DNA of 6,167 nt from Erysipelotrichaceae bacterium (GCA_030533035.1 JAUNJW010000131.1:1-6167), one strand, 5' to 3'; counted from the stretch's first letter, positions 1 through 5,557 are shown. The notes: a model not told the origin generated them from the sequence alone. Made by a program: numbers and translations.

Positions 1-291
1 TGTCATCGGTTTTTCGACAATGACATTTTTGTGAGCGGAAAGTACTTTTTCACAATAGCTGAAATGCATGAAATTGGGGACAGCCACATAGGCTGTGTCA
101 ATGTCTGAACGGATCAATTCGTCAAAATCACTTGTGGCAAGAGGAATGTTGTAATCCGCCGCCATTTTCTTCGCTGTATCAATACTGCGCGGCGTGGAAA
201 GAACCGCGTTGATTTCCAGGCCGTCCATTTTACTTAAAAACGGCAGAAATTCTGTGACAATCAGGCCGGTGCCGATAATGCCGAGTTTCAT
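1..291 (-). CDS. Gfo/Idh/MocA family oxidoreductase, N-terminal part (cut by window edge)
   Basis: This gene starts at the ATG read from 291 to 289 and stays open for 97 codons to the left edge, so only the NAD(P)-binding half is present. The protein begins MKLGIIGTGLIVTEF, a beta strand followed by the GxGxxx nucleotide-binding turn (residues 7-12). Residues 69-73 (VAVPN) and the EKP motif at residues 93-95 are hallmarks of the Gfo/Idh/MocA family, in which the EKP lysine lies near the nicotinamide and substrate. A GGAGG ribosome binding site (301-305) sits 9 bases upstream of the start. Family members oxidise or reduce sugars, inositols or related polyols with NAD(P) in the cytoplasm; the substrate cannot be told here. 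It is divergent from a second member of the same family at 403. The family call is firm; the C-terminal substrate domain is not visible. Confidence 0.9.
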   Translation of the reverse strand, partial: MKLGIIGTGLIVTEFLPFLSKMDGLEINAVLSTPRSIDTAKKMAADYNIPLATSDFDELIRSDIDTAYVAVPNFMHFSYCEKVLSAHKNVIVEKPMT

Positions 292-324
292 GATAGTTTT
301 CCTCCGGAAGTTTCACTTTTCTAT

Positions 325-333
325 ATTTTACCA
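325..333 (-). promoter_or_regulatory. Extended -10 promoter for the left-hand oxidoreductase
   Basis: Read on the minus strand the sequence is TGGTAAAAT, an extended -10 (TGn plus TAAAAT, five of six matches to TATAAT). No good -35 box lies at the usual distance, which is common for extended -10 promoters. Transcription would begin near 318 and give a leader of about 27 bases with GGAGG before the ATG at 291. The call is inferred from sequence only. Confidence 0.5.
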
Positions 334-353
334 TGTCACGGGAAGAGTTTTGT

Positions 354-382
354 TTGACTTTGCATGGCAGGACAAATACGAT
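354..382 (+). promoter_or_regulatory. Sigma-A-type promoter for the fused oxidoreductase gene
   Basis: TTGACT (354-359) is separated by exactly 17 bases from TACGAT (377-382), matching five of six and four of six consensus bases. The predicted start near 389 leaves a very short leader of about 14 bases, just enough for the GGAAGG ribosome binding site at 393-398. The promoter overlaps an inverted repeat (TTGCAT at 360-365, ATGCAA at 381-386) that could be an operator. Confidence 0.55.
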
Positions 383-402
383 GCAATTGACAGGAAGGAA
401 AT

Positions 403-1842
403 ATGAATATGTTCAGATGGGGTATACTCGGGGCCGGCAATATCGCGGCCAGATTCGCCAAAGGATTGTCTTTTGATACAGACGCGGAGCTCTACGCGAT
501 CAGCGGCAGAAACCATGAAAAACTGGAGCAGTTCAGAGAGAAAAATCCGTGTGAAAAAATCTATGTCGGGCATGAGAATCTGCTGGCGGATCCGGAAGTC
601 GACGCTGTTTATCTCGCACTGCCCCATGTTCTCCATAAAGAATGGGCCATTGCGGCCCTGAAGGCAGGCAAGCCGGTTCTGTGTGAAAAGCCGGCGGCTC
701 TTACCGCCGCAGAGATGAGAGAAATCAAAAGGGTGAGCGAAGAGACGGGCACATTGTTCATGGAAGCCATGAAAACGCGCTTTGAGCCTGCCTATCTGAA
801 AATCAGGGAACTGCTGAAGGATCAGACAGTCAGATCCGCGGAAGCGTCCGTCACATTCAATTTCCCGCTGGAATATTTCGGAAAAACCTATCATACCGTC
901 AATCCGGGCGGCGGCTGCCTGCTGGACAGCGGCATCTACTGCGCCGGCATCCTGGAGGATTTCCTGAAAGGAAAACCGGAACTGACAAAGATCAACACCA
1001 ATATATACAAAGATATTGATATCTATGTCAGGGCACAGCTGCAGTTTGAAAACGGAACCGGTGTGCTGGAAACTGCCATGGACAGAGCAGTGCCCAAAAA
1101 AGCGAAGATCATCACGGACACAATGACTGTTGAAATCGATGATCCCCATCGTCCTTCCGTCTTCAGAATTACAGATGAAAACGGGACAAGGGAAGAAACC
1201 GTTCCTTATGAATATGATGATTTCTATCCGGAAATCCATCATTTCCGCCTGCTGGTGCAGGAAGGAAAGAAGGACAGCGATATCATGCCGATGGAAGCAT
1301 CTGTCAGATGCGCGGAAATCCTGGATGTCATCCGGGAAGGATTCACTGACTATACAGAAGAAGAGGCCAAAACAATTGAGGCCCAGGAAAAAGTACTTCA
1401 GTATGAATCATTCGGCGCGAAAGAAGCCTTTGAACTCGGCTGTATCATTGTGAACCTTGCGAAGGAGTATGACCGCGGGATCAGTGTTTCCATCACCCGT
1501 GAAAGCGACGGCATGTTACTGTTTGGATGGGCGGATGATTCCAAGAAGCCGGCCAATGAAATGTATATGGCGATGAAGAGGAAGACTGTGCAGGATACCG
1601 GCCACGCCAGTGTCTGGCCGTACCTGAAATACCGGGCGGACGGTTCGTATGCAGAATGGCTGACCGACGGCATCCATGCCATTTCCGGCGGCGCTTTCCC
1701 TGTTTATACAAAGGAAGGCCTGATCGCTGTCGTGTCCCTCAGCGGCCTGCATGAGGGCAAGGACCATGAACTTGTCGTCAGGGCCATTGCCAGGCATCTG
1801 AACAAAGAGGATGTGCCTTCCGTAAAAAAAGCACTGATCTGA
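403..1842 (+). CDS. Gfo/Idh/MocA oxidoreductase fused to a UPF0303/haem-degrading-like domain
   Basis: This 479-residue protein has two parts. Residues 1 to about 318 form a complete Gfo/Idh/MocA oxidoreductase: a Rossmann turn GAGNIA (10-15), the EKP motif at 95-97, and the GGGCLLDSGIYC segment (169-180) typical of the dihydrodiol dehydrogenase-like subgroup. Such enzymes use NAD(P) to oxidise or reduce sugars and related compounds. Residues about 323-479 resemble a stand-alone UPF0303 protein (PF03928 haem-degrading/GlcG/PduO-C-like family). They begin with IEAQEKVLQYESF and contain TGHASVWPYLKYRADG, GGAFPVY (429-435) and SGLHEGKDHELVV, and UPF0303 proteins are normally about 155-160 residues alone. 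No in-frame Met with a ribosome binding site lies at the junction, so this reads as a true single-chain fusion. The start at 403 is chosen because GGAAGG (393-398) precedes it; Met-3 at 409 is a weaker alternative. There is no signal peptide or membrane segment, so it is cytoplasmic. Substrate and the role of the second domain are unknown. Confidence 0.9.
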   Translation: MNMFRWGILGAGNIAARFAKGLSFDTDAELYAISGRNHEKLEQFREKNPCEKIYVGHENLLADPEVDAVYLALPHVLHKEWAIAALKAGKPVLCEKPAALTAAEMREIKRVSEETGTLFMEAMKTRFEPAYLKIRELLKDQTVRSAEASVTFNFPLEYFGKTYHTVNPGGGCLLDSGIYCAGILEDFLKGKPELTKINTNIYKDIDIYVRAQLQFENGTGVLETAMDRAVPKKAKIITDTMTVEIDDPHRPSVFRITDENGTREETVPYEYDDFYPEIHHFRLLVQEGKKDSDIMPMEASVRCAEILDVIREGFTDYTEEEAKTIEAQEKVLQYESFGAKEAFELGCIIVNLAKEYDRGISVSITRESDGMLLFGWADDSKKPANEMYMAMKRKTVQDTGHASVWPYLKYRADGSYAEWLTDGIHAISGGAFPVYTKEGLIAVVSLSGLHEGKDHELVVRAIARHLNKEDVPSVKKALI

Positions 1843-1843
1843 T

Positions 1844-1870
1844 TTGAATTATCCGCAAACTGTATATAAT
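1844..1870 (+). promoter_or_regulatory. Promoter for rpiB
   Basis: A perfect TATAAT (1865-1870) lies 23 bases before the rpiB start. The best upstream element is TTGAAT (1844-1849, four of six matches) with a short 15-base spacer, immediately after the stop of the preceding gene. No terminator hairpin is visible between 1843 and 1864, so rpiB could also be read from the upstream promoter. Confidence 0.5.
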
Positions 1871-1882
1871 AGTGGGGTACTC

Positions 1883-1887
1883 GGAGG
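1883..1887 (+). promoter_or_regulatory. Ribosome binding site that fixes the rpiB start
   Basis: GGAGG sits five bases before ATG 1893. An in-frame GTG at 1872 would extend the protein by seven residues (after the initiator, GYSEEN), but it has no binding site and those codons cover the ribosome binding site itself, so 1893 is preferred. Confidence 0.85.
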
Positions 1888-1892
1888 AAAAT

Positions 1893-2354
1893 ATGAAACT
1901 TGTTATCGGTAATGACCACGCAGCGACGGAACTGAAGTTCCAGATCATGGCGTATCTTGAGCAGAAGGGTGTCGAAGTCATCAATGTCGGCACTGACACA
2001 AATGAGTCATTTGACTATGCCATCGCGGCTTTCAAGGCAGGAAAGCTTGTCGCTTCCGGCGAAGCGGACGGCGGCGTCCTGATCTGCGGCACAGGCGTAG
2101 GCATCTCAATGGCAGCCAACAAAGTCAGGGGAATCCGGGCGGCGGCCTGCTCAGATCCGGTTACAGCCAGACTGACAAAGCAGCACAACAATGCCAACAT
2201 CATCTGCTTCGGCGCCAGAATCGTCGGCCTCGAAATGGCAAAGGCAATCGTCGACGCCTGGATGAATTCTGAATTCGAAGGCGGCAGACACCAGAACAGA
2301 ATTGACATGATCGCTGAGATCGAGGAAACACAGAACCTCGCCGCAGCCCAGTAA
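1893..2354 (+). CDS. rpiB: RpiB/LacAB-family sugar-phosphate isomerase (ribose-5-phosphate isomerase B)
   Basis: The 153-residue protein has the normal length for RpiB (about 150) and shows its signature sites in order: GNDHA (6-10), the ICGTGVGIS loop (64-72) with Cys65 as the expected catalytic base, ACSDP (85-89), QHNNAN (97-102) with His98 expected to help open the sugar ring, FGARIVG (106-112), and EGGRHQNRI (129-137) binding phosphate. RpiB interconverts ribose-5-phosphate and ribulose-5-phosphate in the cytoplasm. Relatives act on allose-6-phosphate, galactose-6-phosphate (LacA/LacB) or tetrose phosphates, and sequence alone does not exclude these. The usual DYP motif is DYA here (41-43), with Tyr42 kept. 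It lies 50 bases after an oxidoreductase gene on the same strand and is followed by a strong terminator, so it ends its transcription unit. Confidence 0.9.
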   Translation: MKLVIGNDHAATELKFQIMAYLEQKGVEVINVGTDTNESFDYAIAAFKAGKLVASGEADGGVLICGTGVGISMAANKVRGIRAAACSDPVTARLTKQHNNANIICFGARIVGLEMAKAIVDAWMNSEFEGGRHQNRIDMIAEIEETQNLAAAQ

Positions 2355-2371
2355 ATACACATAAATGAAAA

Positions 2372-2412
2372 GGTATCCGCTGATGTGCAAATCCGCGGAT
2401 ACCGTTTTTTTT
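2372..2412. terminator. Bidirectional intrinsic terminator between rpiB and the flavin reductase gene
   Basis: A perfect 9-bp stem, GGTATCCGC (2372-2380) with GCGGATACC (2395-2403), closes a 14-base loop and is followed by eight T residues (2405-2412). Four A residues just before the stem give a shorter U-run when read on the minus strand, so it can serve both convergent genes. The T-run reaches the first base of the minus-strand stop codon (2412-2414). The loop contains the start of a second palindrome, ATCCGCGGAT (2391-2400), allowing an alternative fold. Confidence 0.9.
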
Positions 2413-3005
2413 CACTTCTTTGTTTTCTTGCGCCGTGGTTTCTTGACCGAATAGCCGAACTTGCCAAGCAGGGCGCCGAGGGCATAATACTCACCATGGC
2501 TGTAGGCGATCAGGTCTGCTTTGTGCAGGTCCAGCCTTCCGTTTTCATCAAGATATTGATCATCGATGTCGGTGCTCAGGACTTCAGCGACAAACATGTC
2601 ATGGCTGCCAAGCTCCAGAACCTGGGTGACTCTGCATTCAAGGCATACCGGGCTTTCCGCGATCAGGGGAGCGTTGACATATTTCGCTTTGGCCCTTGTG
2701 ATATGCAGATCTCCTTCCAGGGCAAATTTGTCCATGTCACGGCCGCTGCGCACACCGACAAAATCGGTTACCTTTGTCAGCTTCCTGTTTGTCAGGCAGA
2801 TGACAAATTCTCCGGAGTTTCTGATGATGTCATGGGAATAGCGCTCTTTGCGGATGGAAACGGAAACCATGACCGGATCGGAACAGACAGTTCCGGCCCA
2901 GGCGGCGGTCATGACGTTGTCATGTCCTTCGTCATCAGCGCATGTGATCATGACAGCGGGAACCGGATTGAGCATGTTGGAGGGCTTCCAGTATTGTCTT
3001 GCCAT
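2412..3005 (-). CDS. Flavin reductase-like FMN-binding split-barrel protein
   Basis: The 197-residue product fits the flavin reductase-like domain family (PF01613 type, flavoredoxin-like). Family landmarks are NPVPAVMIT (13-21), NVMTAAWAGTVCSDPVMVSV (30-49, the FMN phosphate-binding region), and GEFVICLTN (65-73). These cytoplasmic proteins bind FMN and either reduce flavins with NAD(P)H or act in electron transfer; the exact partner is unknown. The start at 3005 is supported by AAGGAG (3013-3018) seven bases upstream. A longer frame back to 3095 exists but would run through the tRNA gene, so it is rejected. The C-terminus ends in a strongly basic tail (KKPRRKKTKK, 188-197), which is not part of the barrel. 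No convincing promoter lies between the tRNA terminator and this start, so expression may depend on read-through from the tRNA unit. Confidence 0.85.
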   Translation of the reverse strand: MARQYWKPSNMLNPVPAVMITCADDEGHDNVMTAAWAGTVCSDPVMVSVSIRKERYSHDIIRNSGEFVICLTNRKLTKVTDFVGVRSGRDMDKFALEGDLHITRAKAKYVNAPLIAESPVCLECRVTQVLELGSHDMFVAEVLSTDIDDQYLDENGRLDLHKADLIAYSHGEYYALGALLGKFGYSVKKPRRKKTKK

Positions 3006-3012
3006 AAGAGAT

Positions 3013-3018
3013 CTCCTT
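3013..3018 (-). promoter_or_regulatory. Ribosome binding site that fixes the flavin reductase start
   Basis: On the minus strand AAGGAG lies seven bases before ATG 3005. It decides against the longer reading frame, whose first 30 codons cover the tRNA-Thr gene, its terminator and this very binding site. Confidence 0.85.
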
Positions 3019-3023
3019 GTGTC

Positions 3024-3051
3024 AAAAAAGAAAATCCGCCTGAAGCGGATT
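3024..3051 (-). terminator. Intrinsic terminator of the tRNA-Thr gene
   Basis: Read on the minus strand, AATCCGC pairs with GCGGATT (arms at 3045-3051 and 3033-3039) around a five-base TTCAG loop, followed by a T-rich run interrupted by one C (3024-3034). It begins eight bases after the tRNA 3' end and stops just before the flavin reductase ribosome binding site. Its stem core ATCCGC/GCGGAT is the same as in the rpiB terminator. Confidence 0.8.
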
Positions 3052-3059
3052 GTAAGCAG

Positions 3060-3132
3060 TGCCGGCAACTGGATTCGAACCAGCGACCTAATCATTACGA
3101 ATGATTTGCTCTGCCAGCTGAGCTATGCCGGC
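3060..3132 (-). tRNA. tRNA-Thr (anticodon CGT)
   Basis: The minus strand folds into a full cloverleaf of 73 bases. The acceptor stem is GCCGGCA with TGCCGGC, followed by TA, a D stem GCTC/GAGC, an anticodon stem AATCA/TGATT with loop TTCGTAA, variable loop AGGTC, and a T arm GCTGG-TTCGAAT-CCAGT. The anticodon CGT occupies 3097-3099 and reads the threonine codon ACG. The discriminator base is A (3060). The 3' CCA is not encoded, because the next bases are CTG, so it must be added after transcription. The gene has its own promoter and terminator. Confidence 0.96.
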
Positions 3133-3147
3133 TTCTGAAGCCATCTC

Positions 3148-3176
3148 ATTATATTCAAAAACAGCATTTTAGGCAA
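3148..3176 (-). promoter_or_regulatory. Promoter of the tRNA-Thr gene
   Basis: On the minus strand TTGCCT (3171-3176) and a perfect TATAAT (3148-3153) are 17 bases apart. Transcription would start near 3141, leaving a leader of about nine bases before the mature tRNA 5' end at 3132. Confidence 0.65.
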
Positions 3177-3198
3177 TAGAGGAAAGTATCGCTGTCTC

Positions 3199-3227
3199 TT
3201 GTTTACCGGCATTCTGACCAATATAAT
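3199..3227 (+). promoter_or_regulatory. Promoter of the M20 amidohydrolase gene
   Basis: A perfect TATAAT (3222-3227) is preceded, after a 17-base spacer, by TTGTTT (3199-3204, three of six matches). The start site would lie near 3234, with a leader of about 20 bases containing AGGAGG (3241-3246). It is divergent from the tRNA promoter. Confidence 0.55.
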
Positions 3228-3253
3228 TAAGAAACCAAAGAGGAGGAACCGCT

Positions 3254-4414
3254 ATGACAGACTGGCTGAAGGAAGCGCTGGAAATTGAACCTGAACTGAT
3301 TGAGCTGCGCCATACGCTCCACCGCCGCCCGGAAGAAGGCAACCATGAGTTTTTCACTTCTGACCTGCTGGTCAGCGAGCTGGAAAAATGCGGGGTTGAA
3401 ATCCGCCGGATGATGGAAACCGCCGCTGTCGGCATCCTGCGGGGAGCTTATCCCGGTCCTACAGCCGCTTTGCGGACGGATATGGACGCCCTGCCTGTCA
3501 AAGAGGAAACAGGCCTGCCGTTTTCTTCTGAAAACGAAGGCCTCATGCACGCCTGCGGCCATGATATCCATATGACAGCCCTGATCGGGGCTGCCAGGCT
3601 GCTGGCAAAGCACCGGGATGAAATGCATGGCAATGTCGTATTCCTTTTACAGCCGGCGGAAGAAAATATCGGCGGTGCGGAACGCATGATCCATAACGGG
3701 GCTCTTGAAGGGGTGGACGCGGTATTCGGCGCCCACTGCAATCCGGCTCTCAAAGCCGGCACCATCGGGATCAAATACGGCATTTTCTACGCAGCCAGCA
3801 CCCGTTTCAATGTCACCGTTCATGGCAAAGGCTGCCATGGCGCCGAACCGGAAAACGGCATTGATCCGCTGTACGCGGCCTGCAGGATGTGCACGAAGCT
3901 CAAGGAGCTGACCGGTGTGCACAACGGTCTGCGCGATGTTGTTTCAGTCGGGCTGATCAGAGCCGGAAAAGCCAGAAATATCATTCCCGATGAAGCGTAT
4001 TTCATGGGCATCTTAAGGACAAAGGGCTTTGCCAACCGGGACATGATGACGCAGAAGATTATCGACACAATCATGGAAATCGAAGAGGAAACAGGCGTCT
4101 ATTGCGAAATTGAAGTGTTCTACGCCTATCCCGGCGTGATCAACCATGATGAGGAAACCGCGCTCGCTGAAAAAGCAGCAAAAAAAGTTCTTTCCGCTGA
4201 GAATGTCAAAGTCATGGAGGAAGGCACCATGACCTCTGAGGACTTCGGCTATTTCCTGCTGGAAAGACCAGGAAGTTTCTATCATATCGGTGTGGAGTCG
4301 GAAGCCGGCCTGCACTCACCGCGCTTCAATCCCGATGAAAGCGCCATTGCGAAGGCGGCGGCTGTCCATGCGGCCGTATTGACGGAATACCTGGAAGAAC
4401 ACAAAGAAAAATGA
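3254..4414 (+). CDS. M20-family metallo-amidohydrolase (HipO/N-acyl amino acid hydrolase-like)
   Basis: The 386-residue protein has the usual length of M20D amidohydrolases, which hydrolyse N-acyl amino acids or small peptides in the cytoplasm using two metal ions. Expected metal and catalytic sites are present: Cys101 and His103 in MHACGHDIHM, the general base and ligand Glu136-Glu137 in LLQPAEENIGGAERM, His161 in GAHCNP, and His354 in LHSPRF. The lid/dimerisation domain spans roughly residues 186-295 and carries HGKGCHGAEPENGIDP (190-205) and the RNIIPDEAYFMGILRT segment (241-256); the catalytic domain resumes after it. There is no signal peptide. The start is fixed by AGGAGG seven bases upstream. 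The gene stands alone, divergent from tRNA-Thr and convergent with a LacI-type regulator. The exact substrate (N-acetyl, hippurate-like or peptide) cannot be deduced, so no gene symbol is given. Confidence 0.92.
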   Translation: MTDWLKEALEIEPELIELRHTLHRRPEEGNHEFFTSDLLVSELEKCGVEIRRMMETAAVGILRGAYPGPTAALRTDMDALPVKEETGLPFSSENEGLMHACGHDIHMTALIGAARLLAKHRDEMHGNVVFLLQPAEENIGGAERMIHNGALEGVDAVFGAHCNPALKAGTIGIKYGIFYAASTRFNVTVHGKGCHGAEPENGIDPLYAACRMCTKLKELTGVHNGLRDVVSVGLIRAGKARNIIPDEAYFMGILRTKGFANRDMMTQKIIDTIMEIEEETGVYCEIEVFYAYPGVINHDEETALAEKAAKKVLSAENVKVMEEGTMTSEDFGYFLLERPGSFYHIGVESEAGLHSPRFNPDESAIAKAAAVHAAVLTEYLEEHKEK

Positions 4415-4431
4415 GCAGATGATCTCTGCTC
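4413..4431 (-). terminator. Terminator of the LacI-family gene
   Basis: GAGCAGA (4413-4419) and TCTGCTC (4425-4431) form a 7-bp stem with a five-base loop. Read on the minus strand it is followed by ATTTTTC, a U-run suited to stop transcription from the LacI-type gene. The hairpin overlaps the last two bases of the M20 stop codon, so the U-run lies inside the 3' end of the M20 coding sequence. Confidence 0.65.
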
Positions 4432-4436
4432 AAAGA

Positions 4437-4467
4437 GGGGGACCGCAGGCGGTCCCTTTAAATTTTT
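4437..4467 (+). terminator. Terminator of the M20 amidohydrolase gene
   Basis: GGGACCG (4439-4445) pairs with CGGTCCC (4450-4456) around a CAGG tetraloop, with G-T pairs possible below the stem, followed by TTTAAATTTTT (4457-4467). It stops transcription on the plus strand. Its distal arm and T-run enter the end of the convergent LacI-type gene, whose stop codon is at 4458-4460. Confidence 0.75.
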
Positions 4468-5471
4468 CTGATACTTTCCTTGGCGATCACTTCAAAGGGA
4501 ATTGTTTCATGAACACCCTTGCGCGGATAGGAGATTCTCATCAGCAGATCGTCGACGCTCTTTTTTGCCATCGCTTCCGTATCCTGGCGGATAGTCGCAA
4601 TCCGGGGAATGGTGTACCGGACATATTCAATGCCGTCAAAACCGATCAGGGAGATATCCTCAGGCACGCCTTTGTGCATGTCATTGAACGCCCTTAAGGC
4701 GCCGATCGCGATTTCATCGCTGTGCGCCATCACGGCTGTGAGATCAGGATTTCTTTTCAGAAGTTTCTTCGCTGCCCTGTAGCCGTCATCCATCGAGAAG
4801 CGGCTGGGGACAAACTGCTGATCCAGATCAATCTCTATGCCGCAGTCCTTCAGGCAGTCGACAGTGCCGGCCAGGCGGCTGGAGGTGATGACATTTCCCC
4901 CGTAGCTCATATAGCCGCCGATGATGCCGATCCTTCTGTGGCCGTTTTCAATCAGCAGCTTTGCGGCTTCATAGGAGCCTTTATAATCATCTGTCGCAAA
5001 GGAGGACAGCAGATCGCTGTCAATGCCCGAGGCGTCGGTGGAAACCAGAACGCTCGGCGTCGAAAGCGAAGAAAATGACTGGCGGAAATGATTAAGGCTG
5101 CCGCCGAGGAATATAAAACCGCAGGGATGCCTCTCCAGTTCTGTCTGGATGGCGGCCTTGATTTCATTTTCGGATTCATCCAGGAAAACAACATTGGATT
5201 CCTCGCCGCTGTTTCTCAGATGCGTCTGGATCTTTTCAAGAATATCCTCCAGGAACATGTTACTGTTTCCCTTGACAAAAACCGTGATTGCCGAAGAGAC
5301 TGCCTGTTTCAGCAGTTTCGCGTTTGAATTGGGCTGAAACCCTGATTCCCGGATGACTCTTTCAACAGCCGCGCGTGCTTTATCGGACACGTCGGGATGA
5401 TGATTGATGACTCTTGAAACGGTTCCGATGCTGTAGCCGGATAATCTGGCAATGTCCTTGATTGTCGCCAT
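4458..5471 (-). CDS. LacI-family transcriptional regulator
   Basis: The 337-residue protein is full length for the LacI/GalR family. Residues 2-46 form the DNA-binding helix-turn-helix (TIKDIARLSGYSIGTVSRVI, 3-22), followed by NHHPDVSDKAR. A hinge (about 47-57, NSNAKLLKQ) precedes the periplasmic-binding-protein-like effector domain (about 60-337), with recognisable family segments ATDDYKGSYEAAKLL (159-173), GHRRIGIIGG (177-186), HSDEIAIGALRAF (250-262) and ISLIGFDG (273-280). It should bind an operator as a dimer and respond to a small sugar-like ligand. The start is fixed by AAGGAGG (5478-5484), seven bases upstream of ATG 5471. It is convergent with the M20 gene and divergent from DUF1653-pepC, so its target is uncertain. 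The ligand cannot be told from sequence. Confidence 0.93.
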   Translation of the reverse strand: MATIKDIARLSGYSIGTVSRVINHHPDVSDKARAAVERVIRESGFQPNSNAKLLKQAVSSAITVFVKGNSNMFLEDILEKIQTHLRNSGEESNVVFLDESENEIKAAIQTELERHPCGFIFLGGSLNHFRQSFSSLSTPSVLVSTDASGIDSDLLSSFATDDYKGSYEAAKLLIENGHRRIGIIGGYMSYGGNVITSSRLAGTVDCLKDCGIEIDLDQQFVPSRFSMDDGYRAAKKLLKRNPDLTAVMAHSDEIAIGALRAFNDMHKGVPEDISLIGFDGIEYVRYTIPRIATIRQDTEAMAKKSVDDLLMRISYPRKGVHETIPFEVIAKESIRKI

Positions 5472-5494
5472 GTCTTATCCTCCTTATGTGCGTA

Positions 5495-5511
5495 ATTATA
5501 AACTATTGTTT
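5495..5511 (-). promoter_or_regulatory. LacI-gene promoter -10 box with a possible overlapping operator
   Basis: On the minus strand a perfect TATAAT (5495-5500) lies 24 bases before the start codon, with no good -35 box at normal spacing. It abuts an imperfect inverted repeat, AAAC-TATT-GTTT (5500-5511). LacI-family operators often have AAAC/GTTT half-sites, usually around a central CG that is missing here, so the operator part is weak. Confidence 0.4.
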
Positions 5512-5557
5512 CCAAAAGGTGGTATATTTCAGTCTCCAGTGATCGGGCGGAATCTAT

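Noticed and set aside
194..406. Small plus-strand open frame across the divergent promoter region
   Set aside because: It runs antisense through the left oxidoreductase and both promoters and has no family features.
328..1242. Long minus-strand open frame (304 codons) opposite the fused oxidoreductase
   Set aside because: It has no recognisable domain, is rich in Cys, Phe and His in a random pattern, and lies antisense to a clear Gfo/Idh/MocA gene.
1285..1293. Internal start (Met295/Met297) that could make a separate UPF0303 protein
   Set aside because: The nearest AAGGA is too far upstream for good initiation, and the start would add about 28 residues of oxidoreductase; a single fused protein is the simpler reading.
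1872..1892. GTG start for rpiB, seven codons upstream
   Set aside because: It has no ribosome binding site, and the extra codons would overlap the GGAGG that serves ATG 1893.
3020..3025. Perfect TTGACA on the minus strand before the flavin reductase gene
   Set aside because: It lies only 14 bases before the start codon, and a -10 at the right distance would fall inside the coding region, where none is seen. It is part of the T-rich terminator tail.
3006..3095. Thirty-codon N-terminal extension of the flavin reductase gene
   Set aside because: It would be encoded by the tRNA-Thr gene and its terminator, and a good ribosome binding site supports the start at 3005.
2385..3104. Plus-strand open frame of 239 codons opposite the flavin reductase gene
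   Set aside because: It is antisense to a well-supported gene, and its C-terminus contains LDSNQRP, the well-known false peptide produced by translating the reverse strand of a tRNA.
2848..3138. Plus-strand open frame ending in GNWIRTSDLIITNDLL
   Set aside because: This is another translation of the tRNA-Thr gene from the opposite strand and has no ribosome binding site.
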